Shown one piece after another: positions 7,685 through 11,969 of a stretch of 11,969 bases of DNA (the stretch's first letter is position 1; every line of letters begins with the position of its first letter). Made by a program: the position numbers and the translations under genes. Origin of the DNA: Methanocorpusculum sp. (lineage in GTDB: Archaea > Halobacteriota > Methanomicrobia > Methanomicrobiales > Methanocorpusculaceae). Under the pieces are notes generated by a model that worked only from the letters and a program-made list of their open reading frames with translations, searched no databases and was not told where the DNA came from. The DNA lies in the NCBI GenBank assembly GCA_029986195.1, contig DALTYF010000009.1, positions 1 through 11,969 of the forward strand, in the 5' to 3' direction.

Positions 7685-8139
7685 TGCTTTGACCTCCGGT
7701 ACAGGAATGAGGCTACGGCGAAGGCTGCGAAGAAGATGCTGGCTTCAACAATGGTATCAAGACCCCGCGTGTAGTAGAGGATTTCGTCGAGGATTCCGCC
7801 GGGGTGCCCCACGATGGTGGTTCCAAGGTACAGGGTGGTGTTTGCAAGGAACCAGCTTGCAGGCGTTAAATAGGCGGTGACGTAACCGATGGCAGGCGAG
7901 TTTTCGGGATACTGGGCGATGATGTGCGCAGGTTCGGTGAAGGGGATGCCGCCCCGGTCATAGGGGTTTAGGGGACTGTCCAGGTTGAGGGATTTCGGGT
8001 AGAGCTGGTCCTCGTGGTAGGTAAGGAAGGGAACCGTACAGAGGCCGATGACGGCGATGATACAGACGACTGCGGCATAGACTTTGGGCAGGTTGTCGGT
8101 CTCTGCGAGGTAGTCTGCTATTCGCTGTATTCTGGTCAT
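7681..8139 (-). CDS. ehaF: Eha membrane subunit EhaF (DUF2106 type)
   Basis: A 152-residue protein with an N-terminal helix (about 20-40), a long polar loop containing LYPKSLNLDSPLNPYDRGG, a possible helix near 94-110, and a C-terminal helix (127-146). The motif RGLDTIVEASIFF resembles the MbhE/MrpA C-terminal region, where a Gly-Asp-Thr-x-x-Glu pattern lies in a membrane helix. The polar loop probably lies outside the membrane. The gene begins with an ATGA overlap with ehaE and a strong AAGGAGG site. Confidence 0.78.
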   Translation of the reverse strand: MTRIQRIADYLAETDNLPKVYAAVVCIIAVIGLCTVPFLTYHEDQLYPKSLNLDSPLNPYDRGGIPFTEPAHIIAQYPENSPAIGYVTAYLTPASWFLANTTLYLGTTIVGHPGGILDEILYYTRGLDTIVEASIFFAAFAVASFLYRRSKQ

Positions 8140-8375
8140 GGTACCTCCTTCTTTTCGATGAGCCGCACGAAGATGAGCGTTGTTACAATGTTGACGGCGA
8201 TGAAGGTGACGAGGGCAAGCATCTCATCGAATGCGAGCATGATGAAGACGAGACCGAACTCGGCAACCTCCATGTTGATGAGCCTCGTCAGGTAGGTCGC
8301 ATCACGCGGGTATGCGGTTGCGGCAGCACCTGCGAGGAGGAGGACGCAGCCGATGATAAATTCGACGCCGATCAT
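8136..8375 (-). CDS. ehaE: Eha membrane subunit EhaE (DUF2107 type)
   Basis: A 79-residue membrane protein with three hydrophobic helices. The middle segment, INMEVAEFGLVFIMLAFDE, has acidic residues within a hydrophobic stretch, as in NuoK/MrpC-type proteins. I chose the ATG at 8375 because it overlaps the ehaD stop by ATGA and follows a GGAGG site. An upstream GTG at 8402 would add nine polar residues and place that ribosome-binding site inside the gene. Confidence 0.78.
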   Translation of the reverse strand: MIGVEFIIGCVLLLAGAAATAYPRDATYLTRLINMEVAEFGLVFIMLAFDEMLALVTFIAVNIVTTLIFVRLIEKKEVP

Positions 8376-8611
8376 TGCAGGCCCTCCGGTTTTTTGCGGC
8401 ACAGCAGAAGGATGAAGAGTGTTCCAATCGGCATCATGAGGGAGACGACGATGGCAACGTCAAGATAGCCACGACTGACCATGAAGATGACGGCTCCTGA
8501 GACGAGAATGCCAAGCGTGATCAGTTTGTCGAAGGGGTTTTTGACCGCGAGTGTTGCGATGCCGCCGATGAGGGCAAGGAGTACGGCAAGAACGGCGAAG
8601 AGTTCGGTCAT
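8372..8611 (-). CDS. ehaD: Eha membrane subunit EhaD (DUF2108 type)
   Basis: A 79-residue protein with three hydrophobic helices. The motif KNPFDKLITLGILVSG, followed by SRGYLDVAIVVSLMMPIGT, is typical of small MrpB/MbhD-like subunits of ion-pumping hydrogenases. It overlaps ehaC upstream and ehaE downstream by ATGA. Confidence 0.8.
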   Translation of the reverse strand: MTELFAVLAVLLALIGGIATLAVKNPFDKLITLGILVSGAVIFMVSRGYLDVAIVVSLMMPIGTLFILLLCRKKPEGLQ

Positions 8612-8907
8612 GATTCATCCTCCGGGGTTGGTTTTGCGAGTGCGACCTCGTCAGAGGGAGCCGAGCATGGTGTAAGACGTGCGATTGCTGATGCAATTGC
8701 GTTTGCTTCAAGGGTTGCACCGACGAAGTAGGCGATTGCGGCAACGAGAGTCAGCGGGTGCGGGAGGATGAGGGCGATAACACCTGCAACGGCGAAGTTC
8801 ATGACGTTGACGAAGGGAAGTTTTCGCAGGGTGTTCCTTTCCAGAACAGCACGAAGCGCGGCATAGACGGCGATAACGGCACATACTGCACCAACGAGTT
8901 CAAGCAT
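8608..8907 (-). CDS. ehaC: Eha membrane subunit EhaC (DUF2109 type)
   Basis: A 99-residue membrane protein with three helices (about 4-20, 30-48, 52-75) and a polar C-terminal tail of about 20 residues. The pattern RNTLRKLPFVNVMNFAVAG followed by HPLTLVAAIAYFVGATLEAN fits the EhaC family. The start shares one base with the ehaB stop (TGATG), and GGAGGAAGATC precedes it as a ribosome-binding site. The letter assignment is by order and size. Confidence 0.72.
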   Translation of the reverse strand: MLELVGAVCAVIAVYAALRAVLERNTLRKLPFVNVMNFAVAGVIALILPHPLTLVAAIAYFVGATLEANAIASAIARLTPCSAPSDEVALAKPTPEDES

Positions 8908-9392
8908 CAGATCTTCCTCCAGATACTGCCGAGGATTCTGCTTGCATGACGTGCGGAGATTCCCTGCACGAGCAGGATGGCGATGACTATGCCGGCGATG
9001 AAGGCTTCGGGCGGGAATCCTGCAAAGGTGCCGAGTGCCCAGATGACAGCGGTTGCGGCAAGTGCTCCGCTGGTTCCGGCCCAGCCTTTATCGGCACAGA
9101 TACGTGCGCCGATGAAGACGAGGACCGCAGCGGCGATTCCTCCGGGAATGCCGCATATCCAGTAGCCGCAGGCGGCAAGGAGTGTGCCTGCGGAGGCGTC
9201 GGGCGAACAGATGATGTTGCCAAGCATCCAGCCGCCGTTTTTGTCTCCGCCGACCGCAACAATTTCCCGGCTGACGGCGTCAGCGCCGGAAACTCCTCCC
9301 TCTTTCGGGAGTTTCCAGAATAGATCCAGTGCTATAAAGAGTATGAGGGAGATTACCGCCGCCGCGGTGATGTATGCGAGTTCAAGGATCAT
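8907..9392 (-). CDS. ehaB: Eha membrane subunit EhaB-like, first gene of the operon
   Basis: A 161-residue membrane protein with an N-terminal helix, a polar loop (about 27-60), and then four hydrophobic segments. Its length and place just before ehaC match EhaB. No ehaA precedes it: the next upstream gene on the strand is mobB, 297 bases away. The ATG at 9392 has only a weak purine-rich sequence (GGATAGAGAAGAGC) before it. It lies about 80 bases downstream of a TATA-like box, which makes it the probable promoter-proximal gene of the 16-gene transcript. Confidence 0.72.
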   Translation of the reverse strand: MILELAYITAAAVISLILFIALDLFWKLPKEGGVSGADAVSREIVAVGGDKNGGWMLGNIICSPDASAGTLLAACGYWICGIPGGIAAAVLVFIGARICADKGWAGTSGALAATAVIWALGTFAGFPPEAFIAGIVIAILLVQGISARHASRILGSIWRKI

Positions 9393-9469
9393 GCTCTTCT
9401 CTATCCAAAAAAACCGGCTCGTCCTGCGGGCGGATTTGTCGTAAATGATTAGCTATTGACATCTGTTTC

Positions 9470-9478
9470 ATTAATAAA
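9470..9478 (-). promoter_or_regulatory. Probable TATA box of the eha-fwd operon
   Basis: On the minus strand TTTATTAAT stands in an AT-rich patch 78 to 86 bases upstream of the ehaB start. Archaeal transcription normally begins about 25 bases downstream of the box, which would give a leader of some 55 bases. The same nine bases occur upstream of fwdDB at 10149-10157. The rest of the 297-base mobB-ehaB gap shows no convincing gene. Confidence 0.5.
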
Positions 9479-9665
9479 TTACGGATCAGTACTTGGTTGT
9501 AATCTCCTGAAAATAATTCGGGAGGTATGTTTGCCCCGGACTCCCGCGGTGTACCCGGGGAACGGGCGGTTTCCTCATCTTGTATTGCCTTTGGAAAAAT
9601 TGCTCCTGCGGCTTCTGCCCTGTTGAATGATTGCGCATGACCGGGTGGTGTACGGGTCGGGAGGG

Positions 9666-9671
9666 AAAAAA
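9666..9671 (-). terminator. T6 tract, probable mobB terminator
   Basis: Six consecutive T on the minus strand (within ATCTTTTTTCCC) lie about 20 bases past the mobB TAA stop. This is consistent with an archaeal T-tract terminator separating mobB from the eha operon, which appears to have its own promoter further on. A GC-rich hairpin (CCCCGG at 9534-9539 with CCGGGG at 9555-9560) lies further downstream and has no T-tract. Confidence 0.4.
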
Positions 9672-9689
9672 GATCCGTCCGCAACTCAC

Positions 9690-10127
9690 TTATTTCCGAA
9701 CCCGCCGCGGCACATACACCTCAAACAAATCCCGCATCGCAAACACCGTCTCCGCATCCGCATCCCGGACAACCACATGATCCGCCGCAAGATCTCCCAG
9801 AACCACACATGAAACCCCTTCCTCCTTAAACCCCTCGACTACCGCATAATCATACCCTTTCCAGGCATAAAAATCCAGAATCTCATACACATCCGTCGTC
9901 CGGAGACTCATCACGGTCTTCTCCGCATCAATTCCTGCCGTCGCAACCGACCCTCCCGTAAAATGCACCGTCGTATCCTTCCCCGCGGGCAGTTCCCAGA
10001 TATGATGTCCCATATGTTTAATCGTCGCAACCGTACCGACCGCAGCCAGAAGCGGTACAAGCTTTGTGATCATAGTCGTCTTCCCCGAGTTTGAATGGCC
10101 GATGATGTTGATGATCCGCATATCCAT
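9690..10127 (-). CDS. mobB: Molybdopterin-guanine dinucleotide biosynthesis protein MobB
   Basis: A 145-residue P-loop GTPase of the MobB family, which assists MobA in attaching GMP to molybdopterin to form the bis-MGD cofactor. The Walker A motif is GHSNSGKT (residues 10-17). The family segments ATIKHMGHH (34-42) and VVEGFKEE (96-103) are present. The ATG at 10127 is chosen because AGGGTG stands seven bases before it and the P-loop begins where expected. The in-frame upstream extension to 10232 runs through the divergent promoter region and is rejected. It is divergent from fwdDB, whose product needs this cofactor, which supports a function in maturing formylmethanofuran dehydrogenase. Confidence 0.93.
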   Translation of the reverse strand: MDMRIINIIGHSNSGKTTMITKLVPLLAAVGTVATIKHMGHHIWELPAGKDTTVHFTGGSVATAGIDAEKTVMSLRTTDVYEILDFYAWKGYDYAVVEGFKEEGVSCVVLGDLAADHVVVRDADAETVFAMRDLFEVYVPRRVRK

Positions 10128-10131
10128 AATA

Positions 10132-10165
10132 TTGCACCCTAAGATCACTTTATTAATTTGCACCC
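10132..10165. promoter_or_regulatory. Direct repeats of TTGCACCC in the mobB/fwdDB divergent promoter
   Basis: TTGCACCC occurs at 10132-10139 and again at 10158-10165, start to start 26 bases (about two and a half helical turns). The copies flank the TATA-like box at 10149-10157. In the 103-base region between two divergent genes for a molybdenum or tungsten enzyme and its cofactor, such a pair could be an operator for a metal-responsive regulator. That role is inference. The copy near 10132 also contains the AGGGTG ribosome-binding site of mobB on the minus strand. Confidence 0.4.
10149..10157 (+). promoter_or_regulatory. Probable TATA box of fwdDB
   Basis: TTTATTAAT lies 74 to 82 bases upstream of the fwdDB start. 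A start site about 25 bases downstream would give a leader of roughly 50 bases. The box is nearly palindromic, so it could also serve mobB on the minus strand, though that would leave almost no leader. TATGTAT on the minus strand near 10168-10174 is an alternative for mobB. Confidence 0.45.
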
Positions 10166-10230
10166 GGATACATACTGAATAACGAACAGGCCTCCCGAAC
10201 CATCCCGGGCGGTCGGGGACAAGGACACTC

Positions 10231-11823
10231 ATGAAACTGCTGATGAGCAGCGGACGAACCCCGGAACAGGGCGCCCAGCTGTACTACAAAGACACCAAAG
10301 ACTATTCCCGCGAAACCTCCTACTGTTTCCTCAACCCGATGGACATGATGGAGATAGGCGTCGAAGAAGACGAGCACGTCCTCATCGAAAGCACCGCCGG
10401 AAAAACCGTTTTCAATGTTCGCGAATCACCCGAAACCCCCGAAGGAGTAGTATTCATCCCCTGCGGCCCGCATGCCAACTTCATCCTCCATGAACATACC
10501 CACTCCACCGGCGCGCCCGACTTCAAAGGCGTACCGGTCGAAGTCAGCGCAACCGATCTCCCCCTTAAATCCGCATGGGACCTCATGGAAGAACTCGGCG
10601 GTCTCAGATACAAAATACCCGCAGGAACCACCCTTCCGGATATCGAACCCGGAGAAAAAATCATCAAAAACCATGCCTGCCCCCTCTGCGGCTGCCTCTG
10701 CGACGACATCGAACTCCACATCAAAGACGGCGTCATCACCGATGTCGTAAACGGCTGCCTGCTCTCCTCCGGAAAATTCCGCTCACCGGGCCGGATGGTC
10801 ACTCCCATCCGCCGCGACGGAAATGAATGGAAGGAAACCGACTTCGATACCGCCGTCAGAATGGCTGCCGAAATGTTTGCGTCCGCAAAGCGGCCGCTCT
10901 TCTACGGCTGGTCCGGAACCTCCACCGAAGCCATGCACATCGGCCTTGAAATCGCCGAAGAAATCGGCGCCGTCATGGACAACTGCTCCTCCGAGTGTCA
11001 CGGCCCCACCATCATGGCCGTGCAGGAGGTCGGCCACCCCGGCTGCACCCTCGGTCAGGTCAAGAACCGTGCCGATGTCATCGTCTACTGGGGCTGCAAC
11101 CCCATCGCCGCCCATCCGCGCCACCTCTCTCGCTACTCCACCTACTCAACCGGCGCATTCCGCCCCGAAGGACGCGCCGACCGGACCGTCATCGTCGTGG
11201 ATATCCGCGAATCCGAAACCGCCAAACTTGCCGACATCTTCATTCAGGTAAAACCCGGCGGAGACTACGCCCTCTTCAACGCACTGCGGGCAATTGTCCG
11301 GGGCAAATACAAAAACGTCCGCGCAGGCATCGAACTCGTCGATGAACTCAACCGGCACACTAAATACACCCTTACCCCGCTTCGCGGTCACTGGAATGTG
11401 GACGGCACCAACCAGATGTTCTCACTTGCCGCAGGTTACCCCTATGCAGTGGACTACTCGCGGGGCATCGTCCACTACAACCCCGGTGAAACCAGTGGCG
11501 TTGACATCCTCGCCAAGCACGAAGCAGACGCCGTCCTCATCATCGGAACCGACCTCGGCGCACACTTCCCCCGCGAAACGGTTGCACATCTCGCACGCAT
11601 CAACACCGTCGTTCTCGATCCGTTCATCTCGCTCTCCACCGCCGTTGCGAAACTCCATATCCCGGTGGCATCTGTCGGCATCGACGCCGAAGGCACCGCC
11701 TACCGGCTGGACGGCGTACCGATTCACGTGAAAAAAGCCTTCACCTCCGGTATGCCCTCCGATGAGGTGATTCTCACCCGCATCCTAAACGAAATCCGGA
11801 AGATCAAAGCGGAGCGGAAATGA
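10231..11823 (+). CDS. fwdDB: Formylmethanofuran dehydrogenase, fused subunits D and B
   Basis: This 530-residue protein joins two Fwd subunits that are separate genes in Methanothermobacter and Methanosarcina. Residues 1 to about 130 are FwdD, the molybdopterin dinucleotide-binding beta-barrel domain (MSSGRTPEQGAQ at the start). After a short linker (about 131-146), FwdB begins with CPLCGCLC: Cys150, 153 and 157, with Cys176 a likely fourth ligand of its [4Fe-4S] cluster. The probable metal ligand of the active site is Cys256 in SSECHGPT, so it is the cysteine rather than the selenocysteine form. FwdB/D reduces CO2 to formate with low-potential electrons, and FwdA then uses the formate. Tungsten or molybdenum specificity cannot be told from sequence. 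The start at 10231 fits the FwdD N-terminus, although the ribosome-binding site (AAGGAC) is weak. Confidence 0.95.
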   Translation: MKLLMSSGRTPEQGAQLYYKDTKDYSRETSYCFLNPMDMMEIGVEEDEHVLIESTAGKTVFNVRESPETPEGVVFIPCGPHANFILHEHTHSTGAPDFKGVPVEVSATDLPLKSAWDLMEELGGLRYKIPAGTTLPDIEPGEKIIKNHACPLCGCLCDDIELHIKDGVITDVVNGCLLSSGKFRSPGRMVTPIRRDGNEWKETDFDTAVRMAAEMFASAKRPLFYGWSGTSTEAMHIGLEIAEEIGAVMDNCSSECHGPTIMAVQEVGHPGCTLGQVKNRADVIVYWGCNPIAAHPRHLSRYSTYSTGAFRPEGRADRTVIVVDIRESETAKLADIFIQVKPGGDYALFNALRAIVRGKYKNVRAGIELVDELNRHTKYTLTPLRGHWNVDGTNQMFSLAAGYPYAVDYSRGIVHYNPGETSGVDILAKHEADAVLIIGTDLGAHFPRETVAHLARINTVVLDPFISLSTAVAKLHIPVASVGIDAEGTAYRLDGVPIHVKKAFTSGMPSDEVILTRILNEIRKIKAERK

Positions 11824-11969
11824 TCCGGAAACGCATCGTGCGACTCGCACTTCTTCTCTGCTGCATAGCCTTCCTTGCCGCTCCGGCAGTCGCAGCCGAC
11901 ACCGAGTTTGAGGCAGACTACACACCGGCAGGACCCGTTGTCACCGGTCAGGAATTGACTGTTTCGCAG
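11820..11969 (+). CDS. N-terminus of a secreted protein, cut by the window end
   Basis: An open frame begins at 11820, overlapping the fwdDB stop by ATGA, and runs 50 codons to the window edge without a stop. The first residues form a typical Sec signal peptide: basic MIRKRIVR, a hydrophobic core (LALLLCCIAFLAAP) and a small-residue site AVAA before DTEF. The mature part begins acidic and then reads YTPAGPVVTGQELTV, which resembles the beta-sandwich start of archaeal surface proteins. I do not recognise the family. The overlap suggests translational coupling with fwdDB, although a secreted protein has no evident role with a cytoplasmic enzyme. Confidence 0.75.
   Translation, partial: MIRKRIVRLALLLCCIAFLAAPAVAADTEFEADYTPAGPVVTGQELTVSQ

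Noticed and set aside
9534..9560. GC hairpin CCCCGG/CCGGGG in the mobB-ehaB gap
   Set aside because: The arms are only six bases with a 15-base loop and no T-tract, which is not distinctive in GC-rich DNA.
9382..9684. A 100-codon minus-strand open frame between mobB and ehaB
   Set aside because: It spans the AT-rich promoter-like patch, has Pro/Arg-rich composition with no recognisable motif, lacks a ribosome-binding site and runs into ehaB. It is not hydrophobic, so it is not the missing ehaA.
1..11969. CRISPR arrays, tRNA or rRNA genes, complete insertion sequences
   Set aside because: No regularly spaced repeats, tRNA-like cloverleaf segments, rRNA-like sequence or transposase genes were seen. 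The window is almost entirely metabolic coding sequence.

Overview
This window reads as chromosomal DNA of a hydrogenotrophic methanogenic archaeon. It carries most of an Eha-type energy-converting [NiFe] hydrogenase next to genes for formylmethanofuran dehydrogenase (Fwd/Fmd), the CO2-fixing enzyme of methanogenesis. Eha plus Fwd points to a methanogen without cytochromes. The reduced Eha gene set and the fused FwdD-FwdB protein suggest the order Methanomicrobiales (for example a Methanocorpusculum relative). That placement comes from recalled gene content, not from a search.

Layout. Bases 1-113 are an AT-rich tail with a T-tract terminator and a 20-bp imperfect inverted repeat. From 9392 down to 114, one minus-strand operon of 16 genes runs in the order ehaB, C, D, E, F, G, H, I-position, J, K/L-position, M, N (small subunit), O (large subunit), a four-cluster polyferredoxin, fwdA, fwdC. 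Nearly every junction is an ATGA, TGATG or TAATG overlap, often with a GGAGG or GGTGA ribosome-binding site. Bases 9393-9689 hold the probable eha promoter and the mobB terminator. mobB (molybdopterin-guanine dinucleotide synthesis) is on the minus strand at 9690-10127. A 103-bp divergent promoter region with an 8-bp direct repeat separates it from the plus-strand fwdDB fusion at 10231-11823. fwdDB overlaps by ATGA the start of a signal-peptide protein cut off by the window end.

How the genes work together. The membrane hydrogenase uses the ion gradient to drive reduction of low-potential ferredoxin with H2. The polyferredoxin can carry those electrons to formylmethanofuran dehydrogenase. In that enzyme FwdB/D reduces CO2 to formate at the bis-MGD metal centre, FwdA condenses formate with methanofuran at a dinuclear zinc site, and FwdC is the beta-helical partner. 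MobB helps supply the cofactor. The operon is therefore a complete H2-to-formylmethanofuran module.

Two genes look broken by one missing base in a homopolymer. fwdC breaks near 477-480, and ehaJ has a spurious tail from 5352-5356. Adding one base restores a normal product in each case, and in ehaJ also an ATGA junction, so base-calling errors are the simplest reading.
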